In this document: one piece after another, positions 1 through 12,400 of the stretch
Layout: every line of letters begins with the position of its first letter
How positions within the stretch are numbered: position 1 is the stretch's first letter
Source of the DNA: Ciona savignyi
Lineage: Eukaryota > Chordata > Ascidiacea > Phlebobranchia > Cionidae
DNA length: 64,000 bases
Direction: 5' to 3'
NCBI GenBank assembly: GCA_000149265.1
Contig: CH003364.1
Coordinates: 985,388 to 1,049,387, forward strand
Position numbers and translations under genes: made by a program
The notes under the pieces: generated by a model
What the model saw: the letters and a program-made list of their open reading frames with translations, nothing else
The model's database searches: none
What the model was told of the DNA's origin: nothing

Positions 1-135
1 GTTGACGGATTGGAAAAATGCTGACGAATTGGAAAAAATGCTGACAGATTGAACAAAATGCTGACAGATTGAACAAAATGTTGACAGATTGGAAAAAAAT
101 GTAAACAGACTAAAAATCACCAATGTTCACGGATT
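1..135. repeat. Tandem repeat array, about 20-bp unit, running into the assembly gap
   Basis: At least five units of roughly GCTGACAGATTGAACAAAAT, with variants GTTGACGGATTGGAAAAAT, follow each other. The array runs straight into the N stretch, so the gap probably exists because the array could not be assembled. Open frames across the gap are artefacts of the Ns. Confidence 0.85.
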
Positions 136-976
136 NNNNNNNNNNNNNNNNNNNNNNNNNNNNNNNNNNNNNNNNNNNNNNNNNNNNNNNNNNNNNNNNN
201 NNNNNNNNNNNNNNNNNNNNNNNNNNNNNNNNNNNNNNNNNNNNNNNNNNNNNNNNNNNNNNNNNNNNNNNNNNNNNNNNNNNNNNNNNNNNNNNNNNNN
301 NNNNNNNNNNNNNNNNNNNNNNNNNNNNNNNNNNNNNNNNNNNNNNNNNNNNNNNNNNNNNNNNNNNNNNNNNNNNNNNNNNNNNNNNNNNNNNNNNNNN
401 NNNNNNNNNNNNNNNNNNNNNNNNNNNNNNNNNNNNNNNNNNNNNNNNNNNNNNNNNNNNNNNNNNNNNNNNNNNNNNNNNNNNNNNNNNNNNNNNNNNN
501 NNNNNNNNNNNNNNNNNNNNNNNNNNNNNNNNNNNNNNNNNNNNNNNNNNNNNNNNNNNNNNNNNNNNNNNNNNNNNNNNNNNNNNNNNNNNNNNNNNNN
601 NNNNNNNNNNNNNNNNNNNNNNNNNNNNNNNNNNNNNNNNNNNNNNNNNNNNNNNNNNNNNNNNNNNNNNNNNNNNNNNNNNNNNNNNNNNNNNNNNNNN
701 NNNNNNNNNNNNNNNNNNNNNNNNNNNNNNNNNNNNNNNNNNNNNNNNNNNNNNNNNNNNNNNNNNNNNNNNNNNNNNNNNNNNNNNNNNNNNNNNNNNN
801 NNNNNNNNNNNNNNNNNNNNNNNNNNNNNNNNNNNNNNNNNNNNNNNNNNNNNNNNNNNNNNNNNNNNNNNNNNNNNNNNNNNNNNNNNNNNNNNNNNNN
901 NNNNNNNNNNNNNNNNNNNNNNNNNNNNNNNNNNNNNNNNNNNNNNNNNNNNNNNNNNNNNNNNNNNNNNNNNNNN
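136..976. other. Assembly gap (Ns)
   Basis: An unbroken run of N. Nothing can be said about its content; the array on its left suggests more of the same satellite-like repeat. Confidence 0.99.
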
Positions 977-1427
977 AGGCATTTTCAACACTTAACCAAG
1001 TTGTTTAAAGACGAAAAATAGCCGATACGGTACTTGCTAGTGTTTCCAAATGTAAAATGCCCGTTAAAATAATCTTATATGATATATATACATATATATA
1101 TGCAGTACAGAAACAAAATTTAAAGCTGGATAGATAATTGAGAATATAAATATAATTATATACAATAATATTGTAATCATGTTGACCACTGTAGGCGGTT
1201 ATACAAGAGGTGCATATTGTGTAAACTGTTTTTATGCCATTATGTAGGATAAATTGTACAAAATTCAAGCTTTAAACAAGATGGTACTATTACATTTTAT
1301 CTGTAACAACATACAACCTATATATACAGTATAAAAATATATTGCACCGTTTGCTATGCACTTTACAAGTTCTGTTCTATTTCATAGCAGTGTTCATTAT
1401 GCTTCATTTGCTATGCACTTTACAAGT
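977..1427. other. 3' flank of COG3, no gene seen
   Basis: AT-rich sequence with TATATA stretches. The only structure is a duplicate of the COG3 end at 1350-1397, listed separately. No convincing open frame. Confidence 0.6.
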
Positions 1428-1447
1428 CTATTTCATAGCAGTGCTCA
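1350..1447. repeat. Direct duplication spanning the COG3 stop codon
   Basis: About 45 bp beginning TTTGCTATGCACTTTACAAG and ending with a CATAGCAGTG core occurs twice, at 1350-1397 and 1407-1447, with a few differences. The second copy contains the last codons and stop of COG3 (minus strand). The first therefore repeats the gene end inside the 3' UTR. Confidence 0.85.
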
Positions 1448-3953
1448 TCACCAATGCAATTTGGTCTGAGGTTGGTGCAGCTATGATGGCTCTGTCTTCC
1501 TCGGAGTAATTCTCAAGCAGCAGCATGTTGAGTTGCTGGAACATGTGCTGAACGTTCAGCTTGATGGGACGGTAGAGGATTTTTTCTGTTTCCTTGTTCG
1601 CCAAGTACAGAGACAAGACGTACCCCGTCTTCTTCACCATGAGCTTGATGTTCCGGTAAACATGGCCGACCAATTGCTGCACTTGCTCTGTAGAGGCGAA
1701 GTCCTGCTGCCGAAGCGACACCGAAACACTGCTGTCCTCTTGATTCATGTTTACGAGTTTGGTCGCTTTTTGCAGGAAATCGTTTAACGGCTCACAGTAC
1801 AGCATAGTCTGGTGCTCGATGAAGTTTTCGCAAACAGATTTCAGCTGTCGGTCGACGTCCTTCTTGCTGTCAATGTAGAACTCCTTCACCTCCGGAGTTC
1901 CGTCATAGACGAATTGAAGGAATGAATTCGAGCTGACGCTTAAAAGATTTGGAATCAGTTTGGGCTCGAGTACGAACCGGAATGCGGCATCCTTTGTGCG
2001 ACTGAAGTCCAGCTGAGTTTCTCTGATCGCAAATTCCGCCTGGAAAGGGGCTATTTGCTCACGTAAAATCAACAAATGTTTTACCAAAAATAACTGTGCA
2101 TCCGAGGTTCTGTTATCAGATAAACCCGATGTTTTAGCAGTTCGAGCTTTTATCAGGTTACTAGCTTGAACCAGAGATTGCACACATGCTTCTAATGCTT
2201 CCTGAGACAATCCCTGAAATATTGCTTTATCGATGCACCGATAAAGCTTGGATAAACACACCAAAACTCTCCGAACAGTTGGGTACCACATACCATGCAT
2301 ATCAGCAGGCGATGTGTGAAATTTTTCATCCATTTTGGAGGATGATCTTGTGCTGACTACACTACTGGTATCCGAAGCTCTTTTTTCAGGTGTTTCAGTG
2401 AGTTTTATTTCCGTAAACAATTCGGTTTCAGTTTTAGTTGTAGCTTTTATGTTCCTAGCGATTTCCTCCATCATTTCAAGCTTTTCAGGGTAAGCAATAT
2501 CACCGGGCGAGGGCTTATAGCCAGAGATATCGTCTCGAATGTAAATGTTGGCTCTGTATACCAGTCTCTCCTGCACATCCTCCAGCATTTGAAGCGCTAC
2601 GACATGGAATGCTTGCAGTTGTTCTGGATTATTTTGCACATGGTCGTCTATCATTTCCATTTTGAGAATATTGCAAAGCTCTGCCAAAGTTTCGAGGTGG
2701 TAAACGTGTATGATCAGCGGCCGCAGCATATCGTACAGGCTGCCGCATAATCTGAGCAGCATTTCGTGCAGTTTCGGTGACTGAGACGAGAAAAAGTGGC
2801 CGTAGAGTTGATGCTCATCCTCACAAACATGCACCATGAAAGAGCAGCCGCTTCGGACCAAAGCACACTGGTCCTGTTTGTTGGTGTTAAGAAGATCAGC
2901 CATGGCGGATGTAACAGAAGGCGAGAGAAGCAGTTCCCGTTGAGAAAAATAGCACTGGTGAATGTCGTTCGCAATTTGTTGATACTCGACACTACATTCA
3001 CTTCGCTGCTCAATTTGCACCATTAGAGCTTTGATTTTCGGTGCATTGGTACGGAACTTGCCGTAGTAAAGTGTAAACGCATCGTTTCCACTGGTCAATG
3101 CTTCGTTGCCTGTTGATTGCGAATCTGCATCTATTTTCCGGTTAAGAATCGATTGCTTGGTGCTCTCCAACGAGTTGACAACATACAGTTTAATCATGCC
3201 CAAGGCTTTTGACAAGCAAGCTTTATATTTTACAATGTACTCTGCACTTTCTTTGTAGGTAGGATGAGCTTGCATAAACTCAATGCACTGTTCAATTTTA
3301 GACAAAACGTTCTTGAAATCCTCACTTGTAACCGAAATCGTAGGGGAGCCAAGTTTTGTATTTATTCTAGAAATTTCATTAAAGTATTCAAGATTTTCAT
3401 GGATTGTTTCTGCAGTTGAAAATAGTCTAGTTTGGTCAGCAAGCAAATGCTCACATGCGTCATGAAGGGCATTACTTTTGGTCGAAACGTATACATACTC
3501 CTTTTCAAGTTCGTCTAGGAACTCCAATGCTTTGTTTACATCTTGATTAATGTATTCACAGTATTCGCGATGACACTTCAGCAGATCGACGTGTTCTACG
3601 AACCTCTTTCTTTCCACGGAACGCACCTCTTCCTCAATGCGTGAAAACCAACTGTAAAATTGCTGCGCGTTCTCAATTTTTTCACCTGCCATTCCCAGTT
3701 TGCTGAACCCCTTTGCAAGAACGTCTTGGGTAGTGCCAGGTACCTCATGAGAGGCCATAACACTTGGGGTAATGTTAACCGGTTCAGTGAGTGGGACATC
3801 TATGGGCAAAGCACGATTTGACGCAATGGCGGCGAGCTCAAGGAAACTGTCCTGTTGCAAATCTGTTAGTTTAGCAAGACCGGTATCATCCATTGCATTC
3901 CATTGTGTTAGTTTTTCCATGGTTGATACATTTTGTATGCAGTCTGACACCAT
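1428..3953 (-). CDS. COG3: Conserved oligomeric Golgi complex subunit 3 (COG3/Sec34), single exon
   Basis: COG3 is a lobe A subunit of the COG tethering complex, which captures recycling vesicles at the Golgi; it acts peripherally on the cytosolic face. The 841-residue frame is open throughout and is close to the usual length (human about 828). Recognisable family stretches include GFSKLGMAGEKIENAQQFYSW near residue 90, LHDACEHLLADQTRLFSTAE near 170, NDIHQCYFSQRELLLSPS near 335, ALVRSGCSFMVHVCEDEHQLYG, DHVQNNPEQLQAF, MWYPTVRRVLVCLSKLYRCID and LLILREQIAPFQAEF. The N-terminal third is heptad-rich and probably coiled coil. The same frame is open ten codons further upstream but begins there with TTG, so I chose the ATG at 3953 (MVSDCIQNV). 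The complete lack of introns is odd, because vertebrate COG3 has many; a retro-copy that replaced the parent, or intron loss, would explain it. Confidence 0.96.
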   Translation of the reverse strand: MVSDCIQNVSTMEKLTQWNAMDDTGLAKLTDLQQDSFLELAAIASNRALPIDVPLTEPVNITPSVMASHEVPGTTQDVLAKGFSKLGMAGEKIENAQQFYSWFSRIEEEVRSVERKRFVEHVDLLKCHREYCEYINQDVNKALEFLDELEKEYVYVSTKSNALHDACEHLLADQTRLFSTAETIHENLEYFNEISRINTKLGSPTISVTSEDFKNVLSKIEQCIEFMQAHPTYKESAEYIVKYKACLSKALGMIKLYVVNSLESTKQSILNRKIDADSQSTGNEALTSGNDAFTLYYGKFRTNAPKIKALMVQIEQRSECSVEYQQIANDIHQCYFSQRELLLSPSVTSAMADLLNTNKQDQCALVRSGCSFMVHVCEDEHQLYGHFFSSQSPKLHEMLLRLCGSLYDMLRPLIIHVYHLETLAELCNILKMEMIDDHVQNNPEQLQAFHVVALQMLEDVQERLVYRANIYIRDDISGYKPSPGDIAYPEKLEMMEEIARNIKATTKTETELFTEIKLTETPEKRASDTSSVVSTRSSSKMDEKFHTSPADMHGMWYPTVRRVLVCLSKLYRCIDKAIFQGLSQEALEACVQSLVQASNLIKARTAKTSGLSDNRTSDAQLFLVKHLLILREQIAPFQAEFAIRETQLDFSRTKDAAFRFVLEPKLIPNLLSVSSNSFLQFVYDGTPEVKEFYIDSKKDVDRQLKSVCENFIEHQTMLYCEPLNDFLQKATKLVNMNQEDSSVSVSLRQQDFASTEQVQQLVGHVYRNIKLMVKKTGYVLSLYLANKETEKILYRPIKLNVQHMFQQLNMLLLENYSEEDRAIIAAPTSDQIALVMSTAMK

Positions 3954-5451
3954 TGATTTGGATATAGTAACTTCTTTGAGCAAAAAGACTAAACCTAACT
4001 AAGAAAGCCTAATTGGCATATCTGGCCAAATACATTTGTGAGTTAGTATGTCTCTTTTCTTTCTAAATATTAGGTTGTAACCTTTGGGCAAGGCACTCAC
4101 TGGACATTGCCTGGACCCAGTGTAAATGGGTTGTATTAAAACTGAATGTCTTAATCATATACAACACGTTGTAATAGCTTCGGACACACGACGGTGGTCG
4201 CTTTAAATTACTACGACTCGGATATAACAGCGAGTACATTTTGATAATCCAAAATAGTATGCCTTGATAAACAATCTCATTAATTTATTGTATACCGTAA
4301 ACGCTTTAAACTAACTAGACCTTTACCTGAAATCTACCTAGCTTGTCTTACTAACCATACAACATACATTAAAGCTTTAACTTCGTTACTTACCGCAAGG
4401 AAAAACAACATTGTTCAATCAAATCCGCACTGCAACTGAACACGCATTAACGCAACACGCTACCAATTCGCCAAAATGTGATCTTTATGACTATATTTTT
4501 TGCGTCCTTCAATACGGCATGCATTTGTGTGTATACGATTATAAGTCTATTTATATTGCACTAAGCCAAACTATAACGTAAAAATAAATATAGTGGATAG
4601 GGTTTTAACTGCGGGTATACATGACAAAAGCTTTGAGCACGAGAGTTCACATTCGAAGAAATCCCCTTCGTTTTTTCGGAGTTAACTTTCGGTGGGGGAC
4701 ACAAAGAAGACTCCAGTCTGTTAAACGAAAAGACAATTAAATTTCACCATTAAGCCAAACAAATCATGCAGACACTGCCTCTCTATATTTGACGTTTGGT
4801 GTTGCACTTTTCCAGATTTAAACATGCCTTTAAAACACAGGTAGAACTCATAAAACAAAGCATATATATTTATTTCGGTTGCATGTGTAGGCTAAAATAT
4901 TGGAAATGAAAGCACAATAATAAGAACACTGCAGACAAATTCAAAATCAGAGTAGCGTTTGACCAAGTTACTAGAACAGTGGCTAAAATGTAGTATTAGG
5001 TTACCTGTACTTCAGTAAAACCAACTAGTTTCTAAGCACCACCTATAGCCAGATTTTAAGTTCAAATTGATCAAAACGCTACTGTTATGCTTGGGAGCTT
5101 GATTAGAACAGTATAGTAGTAAATCATGCGCATTTGAACATACGATTAGAAGAGAAAGGAAAAAAGAGGAATATTAGGCAGCAGAATTGCAAATTGCTAG
5201 ATTTCTTAAATGGAACGTCTTTAACCACGGGTTGAAGATAGTTAAATTTGTTGTGGTGAACGAACAGATTGATGTGAGATTATCCAAGTAACACTGTCGA
5301 CTGGTTTAAATGTAAAATACAAAAGTAGAATCTTTCATAACAAAGTATTAATTTGTATGACAGTTATTTGCAGAAACAAAATGTGGTTTATCTTTAAAAA
5401 GTCTGGCAAAATAAAAGTATAGCTTATCAGAGTTTTCTCTGAATATTTTCA
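3954..5451. other. Intergenic region between EXOC6 and COG3
   Basis: AT-rich DNA with no convincing gene. It would hold the COG3 promoter and 5' UTR and the EXOC6 3' end. A plus-strand SINE fragment sits at 4083-4198. Confidence 0.55.
4083..4198 (+). mobile_element. tRNA-derived SINE, body fragment
   Basis: Matches the SINE body from GGGCAAGGCACT through GACATTGCCTG to the CATACAACAC and CGACGGTGG segment. The tRNA-like head and the tail are missing. Confidence 0.7.
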
Positions 5452-6052
5452 GTGATTTCCCGAGCTGAAAAATCTTGGTCTTCTTCTTGGTGTGGAATTT
5501 CCTTCTAAAAAAAAAAAAAAAATTCATGTCAACTTTTTTTTGATCCGGTGCATTTTTAATGTAATTTTTATTTAATGCACTAGGTCATTTTTTGAGTTAT
5601 TTGGAAAAGTTAACAAACTACCATTTCGTTTATTTTTTCAATTAAAATCAAACGAATTTATGCAACAGAAGTGCAGCAATGGAATTTGTTCATTTAAATG
5701 AATGCAAACTTATTAAGTAATTCCACTGTAACTCTTTTAGTTTTAAAATGCAAGCAGAAAAGATAGGATATAATACTCGTAATAATGTATTTTTTTTATA
5801 TACTAATATGCAAGACCAGTCTTATTACTTGAGGCCATAGCTGTTTCAATGTTTTGAATAAAATAGAGACATTGGTACAGTGTTTGTGTTAACTATTATA
5901 ACACAGCACCGAAACAGTGAATTACTTTAGGCAACACGGCTTTATGAACTAGCCGTGAGTTTAGATAACACAATCTTGTTTAACCAGGTAGATTACAATT
6001 GTCTCACAAAACATGGCTAGAAAATCTATATCTGTATGGCAGGGTTAAGGAT

Positions 6053-6221
6053 AGAATATTCATGTTTATCCCCGTGAATGGGGAAACCAAGGGGATTAAC
6101 ATCTGGGCAATCGTCAGACCACCTCACACCCGCCGTCGGGTTACCTGAGCTATTGTAGTATCACAACCGACTAGCTAGCGACCAGTTTCGTACCTGCTAA
6201 CCACCAGACTAACCGGTCGGA
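6053..6221 (-). mobile_element. tRNA-derived SINE, internally deleted copy
   Basis: The body-end motif ATTCATGTTTATCCCCGTGA and the CGTCGGGTTACC segment are followed directly by the inverted tRNA-like head (GACTAGCTAGCGACCAGTTT to ACCGGTCGG). The middle third is missing. Confidence 0.8.
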
Positions 6222-6457
6222 CCTAACTATACCAAATTTAAAAACAGCGTCACTAAAATTCACACACCCTAGATACAAATATTTATCCACTAGACAAGTT
6301 ATTAAGTTAAAAATAAAAGTAAACAAATCAGTTTAATAGAACAAGGTTAAGGGTTCATTCTTGATTTGTATAGTTGTTAATAGTTGATGCAATAAAAGAG
6401 CAAAACAAAGAATTGTAAATTATTCGCCTACCATTTTCATTGAAGCTCTTGGTCCTT

Positions 6458-9400
6458 TCACGCAGCTGTTTGTGGTCATTTGGAAAACAACAAAAACAAA
6501 TAAATGTGGTGAAAATAAACTGTGTTTTTAGTGCTAGTGATTTTTTTATTTGCTGAGTTCATAATTCATATATATCATTGTATTTTTTTGTTTTTTTTAA
6601 TATTTTATTTTTAGAAATCAACCGTAACAAGCCCATCCACCCACAAGACCAGTAACATTGACATGGTCATTACTTTGGGGATACTATGCAATAAGGTACC
6701 TCTCTATTAAATGCAAATGCTTATACATGATATAATGAAGATGGTTATTGCGTGATAGGCTGCAACGACAATGTAATGATGGATTTTAACATGACCAGCT
6801 ATGCAACACCAAACGTCAAATTCTTAGTGACACGGTCCATCATAGTGAAATGAAAATATGCAACACAGCATATTTTGTGCACAAAACAAACTCTGTAGAA
6901 TGATCATGAGCTTGAGCATTAATAAACAAAATTCTTTAAATAAAATTTGCAGTTTTTCTAAATAAAAACATGCAAGCATGCTATTTGCAATGAACTTAAG
7001 CAATAGGTATGCAAACTATGTTTTTTAACTATGGGTGATATGGTTTTTTTAACTATGGGTGATCTGGGTTTTTTACGTCACAACTACAGCTATTGAAATA
7101 TGATTTTACAATTTTAATTCTTTAACTTCCGTAACTGATTGACGAAAAAATCTATTGCTAGTTTGGACAAACTTATACCTTAATTATTGGAATTTTCGAT
7201 AAAAAGTTATTAAAAGGTATAATTTTACAATATATAACAACTTTTCTTTTATGCACTAGACAGTAAACAAATTTATTCTGTAAAATTAACATGTGTATAT
7301 TGACATGATCAGGCTAAATAAAGGTGAAGAAAAACAAAACTATCCTTTTATCTCAGGTTAGGACATAAAAGATAAGAAACAGGAATTGACTTACCGTTTA
7401 CTATCCCCCTTAGTTGGCGAACCACGGTTTCTAGCAATTTCTTTTTTTCTCTCTCTTGTTTGCTAAGGGACGCGAAGATATTACGATGGCCCCTCTCTTC
7501 CTTGATCCTGGGGTAATGGGTTTGATACCAGGTTTGAAGGATTATAAAACACAGGGAGGTGAAATCGTCGGTTCGGTCCGTTTACCATAGTAGACATTGC
7601 TACAGTTTTGTCAACCTATTATTCCATTGAGTTCAGGAAACATTCCCCTGGCAAAAAGTAAGGAACAACTGACCCGGTACCTCTGATTAATACACGATCG
7701 CTTGGAGGGTTAGGGTTGAGGGTAGGGTTCCAAGCGCTCGATCCAAGCACTCCAAGAGCGCTCCAAGCAATCCTGTAGTAATTAGAGGCACCCAAACTGA
7801 CCAGTATATTCAAAATTTTGAAATTTTTTGGTCAGGAGTATATAAACGCATTTTTTAATACCAAATCAATGTACAATATACAGTTAAATACAAAAATACA
7901 AACGACCTTAACCCTACTTTACTAAACAAAGAAATGAGTTTGAAAAGCTCACTTTTCCAGCAATGTAAGTGCTGTGCCGGGACTGACGCGAAGATATTTG
8001 CTATTTCCACTGCCATAGTCGGCCAGGTAGGACGACCAGTCCCATGAAAGGAAGAGGTCAAGGAGCTGACGAAGTTCGACGAAGCTCATCTGAAGCGCTC
8101 CATCCCTGAAGCCAGGAACCGGCTCCGAGTTGGAGAATACTGGAAGAAGGAGCAAAAGATAATTCTTTAAGGTAATCTTTTTAACAAGGATTTCAACAAA
8201 TATTTTCAACAGATATTTTTAACAAATATTTTCAACGACTATTTTCAGCAATTATTTCAACAAATATTTTCAGCAATGATTTTAACGAATATTTTCAACG
8301 ATTATTTCAACGAATATTTTCAGCAATGATTTTAACAAATATTTTCAGCACTGATTTCAACAAATATTTTCAGCAATGATTTCAACAAATATTTTCACCA
8401 ATCATTTAAACGAATAACGAATAATCTTTTTTTACATTAGAATTTTGTTCTTTAATATTTTACAAGAAAAAAAAAGAAGTAGAAACTAAAACATAAAAAT
8501 TATTCCACTTGGTTCAGGTAATGTCCGTTAAGTGCCAAGGACACAACGACTAGCTAGCGACAAGTTACGTACCTACAACCCTTCGTCTGAAAGTGACACA
8601 CTAAACCACTGAGCTAATCGGCCGGACAATTACCCAAGAGCGGCACTTACATTCACACTGCATAACATCCAAGTTGAACTGTTGAAGAGCAGCCATCGTC
8701 ACCACTTTGATGTCTTTGTCGAGGACCAGTTCCATCAACCGAGCACTGATATGACGACAAGCAGACATACACGCTGTTTGTGCCACTTTCGACTGCAAAA
8801 TGTGGCCATGACATGGTTATTTCACATTAACCTATAGGTGGCGACACAAATCAGTTAAAGATTGTAAAAGTAAAAATCTCAAAAAAGATTCTAAAATTAT
8901 TAATCTTTACCATCTAGCATTTTAAACTGCTGTGAATATATACTTTGAGCTAGAACAAGATTTCCATGCTAATTTAATACTAGACAACCAATATTTTTTT
9001 TAATTCATAATCAGCAAGACTATGATCTGAAAAATCTGATTAAAGTTTAACACATTTCCCACATTACATCAAAGATGAGTGTGTTCTACTAAACTAAAAA
9101 AACACTTGAATCATACATAACACACTGTAATAGTTCCAGTAACCCAATGATGGGCACGAGGTGATCTGACGATTACTCGTGTGTTTACACCCTTGGTTTT
9201 TCCATTATGAATTTCTAATTTGAATTTTTGATTCTGCAATGGACATTAACAGCCATATTTAATGAAATTTACCAAGTGAACCAGTTTTTGAAATCACTTA
9301 CAGGTAAATTTGTAAAAACTTCAAAGTTATGTTGAAGAAAAGCGATTAGGTCGAGTAAATAACGGCTGGCTCTTCCACATGTGGTTCCTTACACTCCCGC

Positions 9401-12400
9401 AGTCATATTCGCCTAAGCTCAAAGAACTCGTCGATTTTGCTGTTCTAGCTTGATGTAGATCTATAAAAAAGTTGATGGTTAAGTTACATAATGTCCAACA
9501 TTGGTAAGACAAAACATAATAAGTGCAAAATAGGTTTAAGATGGCGTATAACCAATTAAGACCTCTATGAACGGCAGGATGTGACGAGTGGTACCCTCCA
9601 TGAGTCATTGTTTTTAAACTAGTGTTTTGCTGAGTAACAATGGTGGTGATTCCCCAATGTTTTTTTTGTTGAAAGCAGCATGTGCTAGGCTGCGCGCCGG
9701 TGTTCTCGTTTAGCTGTAAAGTTTTGTAATCGTGGAGCAGTGCTTTGTAAAATAAAGGTGTTGAATGTGCATCTGCTAGCTGTTTTGTTGGAAAAAAGTT
9801 GCCGATGTACGAAGGGGTATGGGCTCAAAATTTTTAAACAAAATTTTGTAGGGTTTTGAGTTTAGGTTGCAGATCCAAACTTCAATTTTAAATTGTGAAA
9901 AAATCTAAGACTTCCTATGTCAGGATTTTGAGTGACAGTCGTTTTTGTGAGGTCAGTTTGCATTGGAGAGATAGGGAAAATAATTAGTTGAACGCCTCCT
10001 AAATGAAAAACGGGCTATTTTGATTTTTTTGCCAAAATCTCCAAATTTATAGAAATTTGAGTGTGGATAAATGTTACTAGTCAACTGTTTGTCTAAAATC
10101 TTACACTTAATTACTTATGCTAATTAGCAAAGTAATTAATTAGTCATTTTTTCTCATTTTTGGTTATTTTCACTCCGGTAGAGGGTCGTTCGGATATTTT
10201 TTCAAGAACCTAACTTCGAATGGCTTTTATAAATACCAGACAATCTCTCGATACAGACTGTTAATCCGATTTGTGATATAGGACTGAAAAATGTACTCCT
10301 CTTGGTATCCACATGTGTACCTTTTTTTCATATTTTTCAATTTTTGGGCAGGTGCGAAGGCCTAGATGTGTTGTTGGACACTTATGCATACAGAAGATAT
10401 AAAAACTTACCAATCCTAACCATCCTTGATTGTCAAACATTGGTGAAAGAAGTGGAGGCGGACAAAATGTGGTCACACGAGGCTCAAAGGGTGACATTGG
10501 GTGTGTTTTTTTACTCAAAAACAAACTATTTGTACCCTGGTTATGGACTTTAAACCTTTCAAATTACAGTGAAAAAATGTGCTGAAACTTGTGGAACATC
10601 AAGCAGTTGAATTTTAATGTGTACGAAGAGTTTCAGTCATCACCAGTGACACTGTCGCCAAATGATATTTACAGAATGACCACCCTTCAGGTCGAAGGCC
10701 TGTAATAGCCGAAGCAGTCAACCGAAACGGTTAAAATTTTGGACCGGAGTCTCACAGAATGACCTCTACTAGTAAGTTCAAACAGTTTAAACCAAACTGG
10801 AACGGTCACCGTTTCCAAGATGGCGTATAACCAATTAAGACCTCTATGAACGGCAGGATGTGACGAGTGGTACCCTCCATGAGTCATTGTTTTTAAACTA
10901 GTGTTTTGCTGAGTAACAATGGTGGTGATTCCCCAATGTTTGTTTTGTTGAAAGCAGCATGTGCTAGGCTGCGCGCCGGTGTTCTCGTTTAGCTGTAAAG
11001 TTTTGTAATCGTGGAGCAGTGCTTTGTAAAATAAAGGTGTTGAATGTGCATCTGCTAGCTGTTTTGTTGGAAAAAAGTTGCCGATGTACGAAGGGGTATG
11101 GGCTCAAAATTTTTAAACAAAATTTTGTAGGGTTTTGAGTTTAGGTTGCAGATCCAAACTTCAATTTTAAATTGTGAAAAAATCTAAGACTTCCTATGTC
11201 AGGATTTTGAGTGACAGTCGTTTTTGTGAGGTCAGTTTGCATTGGAGAGATAGGGAAAATAATTAGTTGAACGCCTCCTTAAAGGGTAAATATGTGAATT
11301 TGAAACTTCATAAAAGGATGTAAAACTTGTACAAGTAACCATACTTAGTGATTTGCCCATTAATTACCCCCTGGGTAATTGTTACCAGAGCATTAACATA
11401 TTGTGAGTCATACACAACCTCAGACAAGACAACAATCCCAGAAGTTGCATGATCGAAACCAACCTATGTACAGGATAGGCTATGGTAGGATATTCAGGTT
11501 TATCTTTCCATAAAATAGGAAAACAAAGGGGGTTACACACAGGTAATCGTCAGATCACCTCAAAAAAATATAAAATTTTAACCATTGATCCCCATCTGCT
11601 CTTCAGAGAGCTTAGTGGGTTATTTTAAGAGCTTTTTTCTAAAGAGAACCAAAAATATCAACATCACCTGCTCTTCAGTTCCATTCCTGGCATCTTTGAA
11701 TGTGGAAACGCCGACCAATTTAGCGGAATGCGCGCTACCCACACGCACCCCAGTGATGGAATGTACGAACTCCTCAATATGCTGGCAAGAGTTCTCTAGA
11801 TGAGTCGTGTTCACGATTATCTGGACCAGCTGGGGAATTTGTGATTTTTATTGTTTTTAGTTGTGGGCACCACCCAATATCACCCGAAGAGTGTTTTTTC
11901 TGCCATGAAATTGTATCAACAGTTAGAACAAGTTTACTGTGGCCCATGCACTACTAACTTACATTTCACACAGTCGACACTTATGATAATTGAAAATACA
12001 ATTTCCTATTGTTTATTAGGAAACTATAATTTTATATTTTAAACAATTGTTCTGGAATATCCAGTTGACAGTAAAGTGAACTATGATTCTAAGCTTGTCA
12101 GTTGTGTCCATGGACAAGCCACTTAACAGACATTGCCTGAACCCAGCGAAATTATTATTTTGTACTAAATTAAAGGAACATGTGAATCATACATAACACT
12201 CTGCAATAGCTCCGGGAACTCGACGATGGGCGCGAGGTGATCTGATGATTAACCTGTTCACCCCATTGGTTTTCCCATTCACGGAGATAAACATAAATAT
12301 CCTACTATATCAAACCTCGGTTAGACCAAGTGAAGGTTTCTGCACCAAAGTTTGCAAACTGGACGCCAATGTCCTGGTGAGAAGTAAGTTGGTGGATTTC

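Noticed and set aside
89..1021. Long open frames across the start of the window
   Set aside because: They consist of the N gap; no sequence supports them.
2714..3013. Open frames overlapping COG3 in other frames
   Set aside because: Shadows of the COG3 reading frame on either strand, with no family resemblance.
9327..9608. Frame repeated at 10687-10887 (MTHGGYHSSHPAVHRG) as a conserved small protein
   Set aside because: Identical only because both lie in the 463-bp repeat; no codon-like conservation, and the two frames diverge as soon as the repeat ends.
10302..10553. Plus-strand frame of 83 codons between the 463-bp repeats
   Set aside because: It begins in T-rich DNA, has no family match and lies inside a mobile block; a chance frame.
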